NCBI GenBank assembly: GCA_030619985.1
Contig: JAUXAI010000006.1
Location: forward strand, 1 to 35,620
Direction: 5' to 3'
DNA from: a bacterium
GTDB lineage: Bacteria; UBP18; UBA7526
DNA length: 35,620 bases
Shown: positions 1 to 8,668 of the stretch, one piece after another
Layout: the number at the start of each line of letters is the position of its first letter
How positions within the stretch are numbered: the first letter of the stretch is position 1
Program-made: the position numbers and the translations under genes
Notes under the pieces: generated by a model
What the model was told of the DNA's origin: nothing
What the model saw: the letters and a program-made list of their open reading frames with translations, nothing else
The model's database searches: none

Positions 1-399
1 GATGTCTATGAGGCATTGACCCACCCTCGAGTCTATAGGAAGAGGTTCCCGCCCCATGAGGCCATGAGGATGATTGTTGACTCCTCAAGGGACCTCTTTT
101 CCTTACACACAATAAAGGAATTGATGAGGGAACTGGGCACCTATCCCATAGGGAGCATAGTGAGATTGGATTCCAGAGAGATCGGGAGGGTCATTGGGGC
201 CAATAAGTGTTTTCCCTTGAGGCCCAGAATACTCATCCTCTTCGACCGGGATGGTCAGCGACTTAAGGAGCCCAAGGAGGTCGACTTAGTGAAGAGTGGT
301 CTCCTCCACATAGTAGAGCCCATTGATGAGGAGAAGTTAGAGTCTGAATTGGGAAGGAGCGATTGGTGGATAAACCTCTGGCGAAGCGTGGGAGAGTGA
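1..399 (+). CDS. HD-GYP-type (c-di-GMP phosphodiesterase-like) protein, C-terminal part, truncated by window start
   Basis: Reading frame is open from base 1 (DVYEALTHPRVYRKRF...), the conserved C-terminal part of HD-GYP domains; closely resembles the C-terminus of the next gene. Confidence 0.75.
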   Translation, partial: DVYEALTHPRVYRKRFPPHEAMRMIVDSSRDLFSLHTIKELMRELGTYPIGSIVRLDSREIGRVIGANKCFPLRPRILILFDRDGQRLKEPKEVDLVKSGLLHIVEPIDEEKLESELGRSDWWINLWRSVGE

Positions 400-400
400 G

Positions 401-448
401 GTAGACGAATAAGGGAAACGGGGAATGGGTGAATCGGAGAAAGGATGA
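401..448. repeat. Degenerate 8-bp tandem repeat (consensus about AACGGGGA)
   Basis: Reads as GTAGACGA ATAAGGGA AACGGGGA ATGGGTGA ATCGGAGA AAGGATGA directly after the stop codon of the preceding gene. Confidence 0.6.
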
Positions 449-525
449 GTCATGCGTTGTGAGTTAAAACACAGCATGCAGAACATAAAATAAACTGACG
501 AATTGAGTAGAAGGTAGGAGAGATC

Positions 526-1539
526 GTGGTGCGGATGGCGGATTTCTTTAAGAAGGCGCGAGAGGAAGAAAAAGTTAAGAAAGAGGAGAAGCCCCTCGAG
601 CCCGGGGTAAGCCTGGCCAAGATAGCCAAGGAGAAAGAACCAGAGGAAAGACCAGAGGCCATATATGAAGAGGCCCTCTCCCTGATAGAGAAGATATTGA
701 AGGAGGCGGGGAAGGGAAGGATAGAGAGCCATCAGGAGCTCCCCCCTCTAATAACAAAGATAGTTAATTCCCTATCGAAGAGGGATGATGGCCTGGTTAT
801 CTTAGCGAGCGAGAGGGCAACAGAGGAGAACTACCTCTATGCCCATTCTATAAACGTCTCTATCTTAGCCATCAAGGTCGGGCTGGGGTTGAGTTATGAG
901 AGGGATAAATTGGTTGATTTAGGAGTGAGTGCTTTTCTCCATGACGTGGGGATGGTGAGGGTCATAGAGATCGCTCAATTACCGAGGAAGCTGACGAAAG
1001 AGGAGTATGAGGAGATAAAGAAGCACCCTAAGTACGGGAAAGAGATATTAGAGAAAATAAGGAAAATCTCAAAGTCAGCCGTAGAGACCGCCTACCGGCA
1101 GCATGAGAGGCTCAAGGGCCAGGGATACCCAGAAGGGGTAAAGGAAGAGGAGGTGCACGAGTATGCCCAGATAGTGGGCCTGGTGGATGTCTATGAGGCC
1201 TTAACCCATCCTCGGGTCTATCGCAAGAAAATGACACCCTGTAAGGCGCTTGAGATCATAATAGACTATAGCGAGGATTTATTTGCTCCCCAGATGGTGA
1301 AGACCCTTGTAAATCAACTCTCCCTTTATCCCATTGGGAGCTGGGTAAAATTGAATACCGGAGAAATAGGAAGGGTAATCGGAGCCAATAAGAATTCCCC
1401 TTCCCGACCAATAATAAATATCATTCTTGGCCCGGATAGTGAGAGACTGAAGGAGGCCAAGAGGTTGAACCTTCTCCAGCATCACTACATATCTATTAAG
1501 GAGGCTCTTAGTGAAGAAAAAATACCTGAAGAAAAGTAG
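526..1539 (+). CDS. HD-GYP-domain protein, divergent active site
   Basis: FLHDVG...KKHPKYG...QHERLKGQGYPEG...VDVYEALTHPRVYR in order. Alternative ATG start at 535. Confidence 0.8.
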   Translation: MVRMADFFKKAREEEKVKKEEKPLEPGVSLAKIAKEKEPEERPEAIYEEALSLIEKILKEAGKGRIESHQELPPLITKIVNSLSKRDDGLVILASERATEENYLYAHSINVSILAIKVGLGLSYERDKLVDLGVSAFLHDVGMVRVIEIAQLPRKLTKEEYEEIKKHPKYGKEILEKIRKISKSAVETAYRQHERLKGQGYPEGVKEEEVHEYAQIVGLVDVYEALTHPRVYRKKMTPCKALEIIIDYSEDLFAPQMVKTLVNQLSLYPIGSWVKLNTGEIGRVIGANKNSPSRPIINIILGPDSERLKEAKRLNLLQHHYISIKEALSEEKIPEEK

Positions 1540-3946
1540 TCTTGCCTTAGGAGTATTGATCCTATGCCTTATGTTTTCCCTTTCCCTTTCTGCTCAGAAG
1601 AAGGAGATACACCTCATTACGGTTGAGGTCCAGGATATGAGGGAGAAGGCCATAGTCTCCCTGAGTTCTGATGGAAGGTTAGCGCCCAGGGCCTTTCAGT
1701 TAAAGGACCCCCCCAGGCTGCGCATATATCTGCCAGGGACTATCCTCAGCTGGGAGGAGAAAGAGATATCCTATAAAGCGGGCCTAGTGGAGAGGATAAA
1801 GGCCGAGCAGTATAGTGAGAAACCCCTTATCGTTAAGGTCGATATCTATCTCGCCTATCCCACCTCCTATACCATGGAGGTGGATGAGAGATTGCTTACC
1901 TTAGAGCTCGACAAGGAGGGGATCTTCACTCCCAAGGAGCAGGCGAAAGAGGCTAAGAGATATTATAAGGAAGGAAAGCGCCATTATAAGAGGAGAGAGT
2001 TTGAAGAGGCCATCTTAGATTTTGAGAAAGCACTGGACTTCGATCCCAGGTTGGTGAGAGCAGAGAACTATATCCAAAAGGCAAAGAAGGGGATGAGGGA
2101 AGAGGAGAAATTGGAGAGGGAGAGGCTGGAGAGGTTAAAGGCCCGAGAGATAGAAAGAGCAAGCAAGAGAGAGGAAGAGAGAAAAAGCCAAACCATTAAG
2201 AAGCACTATACCTTGGGGAAGGCCCTCTATCAGGAAGGGAAGCTCCAGAAGGCCATCTCCCAGTGGGATAAAGTACTAGCCCTGAATCCAAAACATAAGG
2301 GCGCTCTAAAGAATAAGAAGAAAACAGAAGAAGAATTGAGAGAAGTCTTCGCTAAAAGAAAGAAAGAAGAGAAGGAGAAAAGAATCACCCGTTATTATGA
2401 AGAGGGAAGGGCTCACTATGGGAAGGGTGAGTTCTCTCTTGCCTTAGCCTCCTTCGAAAAGGTACTAAAACTCGATCCTGAGAATAAAAAAGCCCTTAAA
2501 TACCGAGAGAGATGCAAGGTAGCACTGGCCAGAGAGGCTGAGGAGAAAAAGCTTGTTGAGGCCCGTCTCCGGGGGAGGGAAGAGGTCTACCTCCGTAAGA
2601 CGCGAGAGGAGTTGGAAAAGGAGAGGAAGATATTAGAACTGAAGGCTGCCCGAAAGGAAGCGAGAGAGATAGAGGAAGTGAGGATTGCCCGAAGAGTAGA
2701 AGAGGCGGTTGGCTTGGAGGTAGAAGAGATAGAGGTGAGGGAACTTCCCAAGGAGACCCAGGTAATCATCATCCCTACGGGAAGAGTAGTCTATTCCTCC
2801 TTTGAACTGAAGGATCCTCCAAGATTGGTCATCGATATCCCGGATACTATTTTGAAGTGGGAAAAGAAAGAAATGGAAATAGAGAAAGGGGCTATCCATA
2901 GGATAAGGTGTGGCCAGTTCCAGGAGGAGCCTCCCATCAGTCGAGTGGTGATAGACTTCAAGGTGCCAGGAGTCGAATATCGGGTGGGGAGAGAAGGAAA
3001 TAAGATTCTGGTAAGCATCGCTAAGCCTCTGGCAGTGCGGGAAGAGGTGAGGGAGAGGAGAGAAGAGGTTACTATCCCCAAAGAACCCAAGGAATATATT
3101 ATCGGAATTGGTGACCTATTGGATATCTCTGTCTGGGGGTATGATGAGTTGGCCAAGGAGGTCACCGTCCGCTCAGATGGAAAGATATCCTTCCCCTTAA
3201 TTGGGGATGTCCAGGCAAGCGATCTCACCCCCAGCCGATTAGATAAGAAGATAACCAAAGGATTGGCCCTCTATGTCAAGGAGCCCCAGGTGACGGTCAT
3301 TGTCAAGGAGGTGGCGGCTGTTCGACCAGAGGTGGTGAGGAAGAATAAGGTCTTCATCTTAGGTCAGGTCAAGAGCCCGGGAATATATAGGTTTGCTGAG
3401 GAAGTGAGTTTCACTGAGGCCATTACCTTAGCAGGAGGGGTGACCAAGGAGGCCTCTTTTGAGAAGGTGACCGTTACTACAAAGGAGGGGAAGGTCATCC
3501 CCATTAACCTCAACCGACTCCTCATCCAGGGGGATAAGAGCGAGGATATCATGCTTCAGAATGGAGATACCATATACATTGCAGAGGCCAAGAAGGTTCT
3601 CATCTTAGGAGAGGTGAAAAGCCCTGGAGCTTACAATTTACCGGAGAAGAAGATCGGGGTCTTGGGGGGGATCGGTGGCTTGGCGGGAAGCTATACAGAG
3701 GATGCGGTATTGAAGACCGTGGCCCTCTTGAGGTGGAGCCCGGATCGTCCCCAGATGATCCTGGTCGATATGAAAAAGATCCTGCGCAAGGGAGAACTCC
3801 AGAGGGATATCACCCTGGAGCCCGGGGATATCATCTTCGTTCCCACAAGGGTCATTGCCAGCATCAATTATGTGATAAGACAGATCATGCCTTCTTTGAG
3901 GGCGGCAGAATGGATGGAGGAGTGGAGGAGATGGCCAACAGAATAA
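1511..3946 (+). CDS. Polysaccharide export protein (Wza/OPX-like) with two AMIN-like domains, TPR repeats, Poly_export and SLBB domains
   Basis: GTG start with signal-like N-terminus; two AMIN-like blocks (FQLKDPPRLRIYLPGTILSW, FELKDPPRLVIDIPDTILKW); three TPR-like units; IGIGDLLDISVWGYDELAKEVTVRSDGKISFPLIGDVQ; SLBB-like VFILGQVKSPGIYRF and VLILGEVKSPGAYNL. Confidence 0.85.
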   Translation: MKKKYLKKSSLALGVLILCLMFSLSLSAQKKEIHLITVEVQDMREKAIVSLSSDGRLAPRAFQLKDPPRLRIYLPGTILSWEEKEISYKAGLVERIKAEQYSEKPLIVKVDIYLAYPTSYTMEVDERLLTLELDKEGIFTPKEQAKEAKRYYKEGKRHYKRREFEEAILDFEKALDFDPRLVRAENYIQKAKKGMREEEKLERERLERLKAREIERASKREEERKSQTIKKHYTLGKALYQEGKLQKAISQWDKVLALNPKHKGALKNKKKTEEELREVFAKRKKEEKEKRITRYYEEGRAHYGKGEFSLALASFEKVLKLDPENKKALKYRERCKVALAREAEEKKLVEARLRGREEVYLRKTREELEKERKILELKAARKEAREIEEVRIARRVEEAVGLEVEEIEVRELPKETQVIIIPTGRVVYSSFELKDPPRLVIDIPDTILKWEKKEMEIEKGAIHRIRCGQFQEEPPISRVVIDFKVPGVEYRVGREGNKILVSIAKPLAVREEVRERREEVTIPKEPKEYIIGIGDLLDISVWGYDELAKEVTVRSDGKISFPLIGDVQASDLTPSRLDKKITKGLALYVKEPQVTVIVKEVAAVRPEVVRKNKVFILGQVKSPGIYRFAEEVSFTEAITLAGGVTKEASFEKVTVTTKEGKVIPINLNRLLIQGDKSEDIMLQNGDTIYIAEAKKVLILGEVKSPGAYNLPEKKIGVLGGIGGLAGSYTEDAVLKTVALLRWSPDRPQMILVDMKKILRKGELQRDITLEPGDIIFVPTRVIASINYVIRQIMPSLRAAEWMEEWRRWPTE

Positions 3947-3975
3947 TCTCTGGGAAGTTTTAAAGGAGAGTAAAT

Positions 3976-5883
3976 ATGCCAAGATATGAGATGAGTTTCT
4001 ACGATTACTGGAGGATTATCAGGAGGAGGCAGTGGGTCATCATCCTATCCTTCATCGCTGTCTTGGGGACGACCATAGCCTTCACCCAGATGCAGATCCC
4101 CATCTATCGTGCCTCAACGACTATCAAGATTGAGGAGCGCAAGTCAATGGCTGGCTTGCTTGTTGAATTATTAACCTGGGGCCCGGGAGATACCATGGCC
4201 ACCTCAGCAGAGATCATTAAGAGTAGGCCAATAATCGATGAGGTAGCTAAGAGGATGGGCCTGGTCACTGAGGCTACTCCCAAGGAAGAGAAAGATAGGA
4301 TAGCGAGTGGTCTTCAGGGAGCCGTCTCTGTGAAGAGGGAGGGAATGACCAATATCCTACGCATCATGGCCACTACAGACAATCCCCAGAAGGCGGTCCG
4401 CTTAGCAAATACTACGGCAGAGGCCTTCATCGCCTATAATTTTGAGGAAAGAAGAAAAGATGCTCGGATGGTGCGGAAGTTCATTGAGGAACAGTTAGCA
4501 GGGGTGGAGGAGAAGCTAAGGGTAGCGGAGGAGAAACTGAAGGCCTTTCGGGAGAAGGGGAAGGGAACCGGGATCACCGGTGCCTTGACGGCAAGATTCA
4601 TTGACCTCCGATTCAAGCTCTCCGGTCTCCTGCGTAGATATACTGAGAGGCATCCTGAGGTGATTAAGATAAAGGAGGAGATGGAGAATCTGAGAAAGGA
4701 GATGAAGCTCGCTCCGGCAGAAGAGATAGAACTAACCAGGATTATGAGGGAGGTCTCGGCCAATGAGAGCCTCTATCTCATGCTCCAGAAGAAATTCAAG
4801 GAGGCCCAGATAAGGGAGGCGGAGAAGGTAGGAACGGTGAGCGTTATCGACCGGGCAGTGGGAGCGGGCCTGGTAAGCCCCAATAAGAAGCTTAACTTCG
4901 GAGTGGGAGCGGTTATGGGGCTCATGTTAGGCCTCCTCTTTGCCTTTGTTACTGAGAGTCTGGACACCTCAGTGGGGACCATAGAGGAGGTGGAGGCCTA
5001 TCTCAAGGTCCCGGTCTTGGGGGTCATTCCCCACATCCCGGAAGCACGGGAGGAGGTCCCCTTCTGGAGGAGGCATCGGGTTAAGGTCAAGGAAAAGGGC
5101 ACCAGATTGAGGGAGCAACTCATCGTCCACTGGAATCCAAAATCCACGGTCTCTGAGGCCTATCGAAGCCTCCAGACCAATATCGACTTCACCAGAATGG
5201 GGAAGAAGGGGGATACCTTGCTCTTCGTGAGCGCCGAGCCACGGGAGGGGAAGACATTAACCGTCTGTAATTGTGCCGTGGCCTTTGCCCAGATGGGGAA
5301 GAAGGTGCTCCTCGTAGAGAGCGACCTGCGCCGTCCGGTACTCCATCGCATCTTTGGGCTGAAGAAGGAGCCGGGCCTGACAGACATTTTGATAAAGAAA
5401 CTCAAGGCACAAGAAGCCATAAGGACTACCACGGATATCATATTGGGTGATCTGAAGATGGAGGAGGTATTAAAGACCCCGGGATTGGATAATCTAAGTG
5501 TTCTTACTTCAGGACACCTCCCGCCCAATCCCACAGAACTCTTGGGTTCCCCAGAGATGAGGGAACTGATAAGTGAATTCAAGACGAAGTATGACGTCAT
5601 CCTCTTCGATTCCTCCCCTGTCCTTCCGGTAACGGATGGCACCATATTGGGTGCTCAGGTGGATGGAGTGGTCATGGTCTATCAGGTGGGAAGGGCCGCC
5701 CGGGGTGCTCTAAGGAGGGCCAAGGTGCAATTGGATAATGCCAAGGCCCATATCTTGGGCATTGTTCTTAACGATATCCGGGCAGCGGAGATGCGCCTCG
5801 CCCCCCATTACTACTACCGCTACCGATACTATGGGGAGAGGGGGGAGAGAAGGGGCATCTTCCGAAGAAGAAAGAAGAGCTAA
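3976..5883 (+). CDS. Wzz chain-length determinant fused to CpsD-type BY-kinase
   Basis: N-terminal Wzz-like region, coiled coil, second TM; EPREGKT Walker A, LLVESDLRRP Walker A', VILFDSSP Walker B; C-terminal tyrosine cluster HYYYRYRYYGERG. Confidence 0.9.
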   Translation: MPRYEMSFYDYWRIIRRRQWVIILSFIAVLGTTIAFTQMQIPIYRASTTIKIEERKSMAGLLVELLTWGPGDTMATSAEIIKSRPIIDEVAKRMGLVTEATPKEEKDRIASGLQGAVSVKREGMTNILRIMATTDNPQKAVRLANTTAEAFIAYNFEERRKDARMVRKFIEEQLAGVEEKLRVAEEKLKAFREKGKGTGITGALTARFIDLRFKLSGLLRRYTERHPEVIKIKEEMENLRKEMKLAPAEEIELTRIMREVSANESLYLMLQKKFKEAQIREAEKVGTVSVIDRAVGAGLVSPNKKLNFGVGAVMGLMLGLLFAFVTESLDTSVGTIEEVEAYLKVPVLGVIPHIPEAREEVPFWRRHRVKVKEKGTRLREQLIVHWNPKSTVSEAYRSLQTNIDFTRMGKKGDTLLFVSAEPREGKTLTVCNCAVAFAQMGKKVLLVESDLRRPVLHRIFGLKKEPGLTDILIKKLKAQEAIRTTTDIILGDLKMEEVLKTPGLDNLSVLTSGHLPPNPTELLGSPEMRELISEFKTKYDVILFDSSPVLPVTDGTILGAQVDGVVMVYQVGRAARGALRRAKVQLDNAKAHILGIVLNDIRAAEMRLAPHYYYRYRYYGERGERRGIFRRRKKS

Positions 5884-5950
5884 GTCGCAGGTCGCAGGTC
5901 TTTAGGATTTAATATCTGCTATAGGACCTGGCGACTTTGCGACTTTTTTT
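5882..5950 (+). terminator. Rho-independent-like terminator built from a short-period repeat
   Basis: AAGTCGCAGGTCGCAGGTC ... GACCTGGCGACTTTGCGACTT followed by a T run, at the stop of the BY-kinase gene. Confidence 0.6.
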
Positions 5951-5955
5951 ATTGT

Positions 5956-6115
5956 ATCGGAATTTGAATAAATTCAATTCCGACCGCCCCTTGCCCTTCG
6001 GGTCAAGGAGCGGGACTGCAATAGGCACAGAGACGATACGACCCAGCCTCTTTGACAAAAGGGGCTGTCCGACCTTCGTCGGCCATAGCCGACTTCGGTC
6101 GGCGAAGGCCGAAGG
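5956..6115. repeat. Cluster of back-to-back inverted repeats/hairpins
   Basis: CGGAATTTGAATAAATTCAATTCCG; CCTTGCCCTTCGGGTCAAGG; AGCCTCTTTGACAAAAGGGGCT; CCGACCTTCGTCGGCCATAGCCGACTTCGGTCGG. Confidence 0.6.
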
Positions 6116-6129
6116 AAGATAGAGCACGA

Positions 6130-7548
6130 GTGAAACGAGTGCCTATCTGGTTGAGGGGAAAGAGATTGATTAAAAAATCTGGTCAGATAAACGTAAGAGC
6201 GATATTCCTATTCCTGCTTATCGTTGCTCTAGCCCTCTTCATAGGGAGTAATGTCGTCAAACTTCCCCCGAGGATAATGATCGGCCTGGCCTGTGGGGTA
6301 ATAATAGGCATCATTACCTTAGTGAGGACGGATATCGCCTTGGGGATCATAATCTTTAGCATGCTTTTATCTCCAGAATTAACGGTGGCTGGGGTTCCGG
6401 GAAGGGCGGTGGTCATTCGAATAGAGGACTTTCTGCTCATTGGGGTCATCTTCACCTGGTTAGCAAAGACGGCTATCAATAAGGAACTGGGACTATTGGT
6501 CCGCACTCCCTTGAACCTGCCCATCATTGCTTATATATCAGTCTGTCTTCTCTTCACTCTGAAAGGGGTGATCATTGGGGATGTGGGCTATCCCAGGAAG
6601 AGTTTATTCTATCTTTTGAAGTATAGCGAATATTTCCTCCTCTATTTCTTAGTAGCAAATAATATCAGAAGTAAGAGAGAGGTAAAGAATTTTCTCTTCG
6701 TCTTTTTAATCGTCTGTTTCATCATTTGCTTCTATGGCTACTTCCAGATGGCCCAGGGCATAACCAGGATCACCGCTCCCTTTGAGGGTCCCAAGGGGGA
6801 GCCCAATACCTTGGGAGGATATCTCTTATTCATGTTCCCCATCGCTTCTGGCCTCGCTCTCTATAACCCTTCCCGAATGGGACGCCTCTGGTCAGGGGCT
6901 TTAGCCTGCTTCATGATTCCTCCCTTTTTATTCACCCTATCCCGGGGTTCCTTCTTAGCCTTCCCCTTTATGTTCCTTACCCTTATCCTGCTGACCAGAG
7001 AGAAGAGACTCATCCTCACCATAATACTGGTCTCCTTTCTTATCCTAAGTCCCATCATACTACCTCATTCAGTGAAGGGACGTATAACAGGCACCTTTAA
7101 GGGCAGAGAATATGAGATCGGACCGATACACACCCCTTTGGCTACCTCTGCTGGAGCAAGGGTGGAGAGCTGGAAGTATGTCTTCAGAGCATGGAAGGAG
7201 CGGCCTCTCTTAGGTTATGGAATCACGGGATTTGCTTTCATCGATAGCCAATTTGTACGCACCATTGCTGAATTGGGCCTCATTGGACTGTTGGTCTTCA
7301 TCTGGCTATTAGTAGCCATATTTAGAAGTGGCCTGAGAGTCTATAGAAAAATAGAGGACCGCTTCTCTCAAGGGTTAACATTGGGCTTTCTGGCGGGCTT
7401 CATCGGCCTGGTCATCTTAGCCATGACAGCCAATGCCTTCATCATTGTACGCATTATGGAACCCTTCTGGTTCATCGCCGCCATAGTCATAATGCTCCCT
7501 AAGATTATGGCAGAAGAAGAACATCTGCCATCAGAGGCCAAAATATGA
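6130..7548 (+). CDS. O-antigen ligase/polymerase (Wzy/WaaL-like) membrane protein
   Basis: Multiple TM segments; TLSRGSFLAF and ARVESWKYVFRAWKERPLLGYGITGF motifs of the O-antigen ligase family. The supplied ORF starts at TTG 6052 inside hairpin repeats; GTG 6130 is a more plausible start. Confidence 0.8.
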   Translation: MKRVPIWLRGKRLIKKSGQINVRAIFLFLLIVALALFIGSNVVKLPPRIMIGLACGVIIGIITLVRTDIALGIIIFSMLLSPELTVAGVPGRAVVIRIEDFLLIGVIFTWLAKTAINKELGLLVRTPLNLPIIAYISVCLLFTLKGVIIGDVGYPRKSLFYLLKYSEYFLLYFLVANNIRSKREVKNFLFVFLIVCFIICFYGYFQMAQGITRITAPFEGPKGEPNTLGGYLLFMFPIASGLALYNPSRMGRLWSGALACFMIPPFLFTLSRGSFLAFPFMFLTLILLTREKRLILTIILVSFLILSPIILPHSVKGRITGTFKGREYEIGPIHTPLATSAGARVESWKYVFRAWKERPLLGYGITGFAFIDSQFVRTIAELGLIGLLVFIWLLVAIFRSGLRVYRKIEDRFSQGLTLGFLAGFIGLVILAMTANAFIIVRIMEPFWFIAAIVIMLPKIMAEEEHLPSEAKI

Positions 7549-8516
7549 GGATATTGGTTACTGGCGGTGCAGGTTATGTAGGAAGTCATACGGTAAAAGA
7601 ACTATTGGCCAGAGACCATTATCCCATTGTCTATGATAATCTTTCTCAGGGGCATAAAGAGGCAGTTTTAAGTGGGGAATTAATTGTAGGTGACCTGGCT
7701 AATCAGGAAGAATTGAGAAAATGCTTTGATAAATATAAAATTGAAGTGGTGATTCATTTCGCTGCCAGTTGCTATGTTGCGGAATCAGTCAAAAATCCTG
7801 CCTGGTACTATGAAAATAATGTAGTTAACGGTTTGAATCTGTTAAAAGTAATGCTTGAGTTCGGGGTGAAGAAGATAGTATTTTCCTCTTCCTGCGCTGT
7901 TTATGGTATTCCAGCAAAAATTTCTATTCCGGAATCGCACCCCTTAAATCCGATCAATCCGTATGGAATGACCAAACTTATCTTTGAAAAGATTTTAAAG
8001 GATTACGAAGGAGCCTATAAAATGAAGTATATTTCCTTAAGATATTTCAATGCTGCAGGAGCAGATGAAAGTGGAAAGATAGGTGAGGATCACAATCCGG
8101 AAACCCACCTCATTCCTCTCGTCTTACAAACTGCTTTAGGACAAAAGAAAAATATCGAAATTTTTGGAACAGATTATAATACTCCTGATAAAACCTGCAT
8201 TAGGGACTATATTCATGTGAGCGATCTAGCAAGAGCCCATATTTTGGCTCTGGAGAAATTGACTAAAGAAGAATCTAGTGATATCTTTAACTTAGGCCTT
8301 GGAAAAGGATATTCTGTAAGAGAAGTTATTGAAACTGCCCGGAAAATTACGAAGAAACCAATAAAAATAGTGGAAACTGGGAGGCGAGCCGGTGATCTTC
8401 CCCAATTAGTAGCAGATGCCAGTAAAGCCGAGAGAGAACTAAACTGGAAGCCTAAGTATACTAAGTTAGAAAATATTATTCAAACTGCCTGGAGATGGCA
8501 TAAGAATAATCCATAG
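7545..8516 (+). CDS. galE: UDP-glucose 4-epimerase
   Basis: MRILVTGGAGYVGSHTVKELL; YGMTK catalytic motif; RYFNAAGADESGKIGEDHNPETHLIPLVLQ; ATGA overlap with the upstream gene. Confidence 0.93.
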   Translation: MRILVTGGAGYVGSHTVKELLARDHYPIVYDNLSQGHKEAVLSGELIVGDLANQEELRKCFDKYKIEVVIHFAASCYVAESVKNPAWYYENNVVNGLNLLKVMLEFGVKKIVFSSSCAVYGIPAKISIPESHPLNPINPYGMTKLIFEKILKDYEGAYKMKYISLRYFNAAGADESGKIGEDHNPETHLIPLVLQTALGQKKNIEIFGTDYNTPDKTCIRDYIHVSDLARAHILALEKLTKEESSDIFNLGLGKGYSVREVIETARKITKKPIKIVETGRRAGDLPQLVADASKAERELNWKPKYTKLENIIQTAWRWHKNNP

Positions 8517-8668
8517 AAAATGAAGAAATTATTAAAGAGGCTACTTCGAGAAAACAGGCATTCACCATACAATTTTAGATATTACTAAAACTATAATCTC
8601 CCTCTATAAAAAAAAGAGGCTTAGCTGAGTAAGAAAATTACTGTAAAATATTTAAGTTTCTAAAGAAA

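Noticed and set aside
337-757. Overlapping minus-strand ORFs (131, 70 and 60 aa) over the HD-GYP region
   Set aside because: Low-complexity translations antisense to a well-supported gene or running out of the intergenic repeat; no domain signal.
2791-3258. 155-aa minus-strand ORF inside the export gene
   Set aside because: Antisense to a domain-supported CDS; composition is that of a complementary-strand artefact.
3733-3963. 76-aa + strand ORF overlapping the exporter's end
   Set aside because: Out-of-frame shadow of the longer gene with no recognisable motif.
5160-5645. 161-aa minus-strand ORF inside the BY-kinase
   Set aside because: Antisense to the conserved kinase domain; no motifs.
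6052-6129. N-terminal extension of the ligase ORF
   Set aside because: Translated from hairpin repeats with a TTG start; GTG 6130 immediately before the TM region is more plausible.
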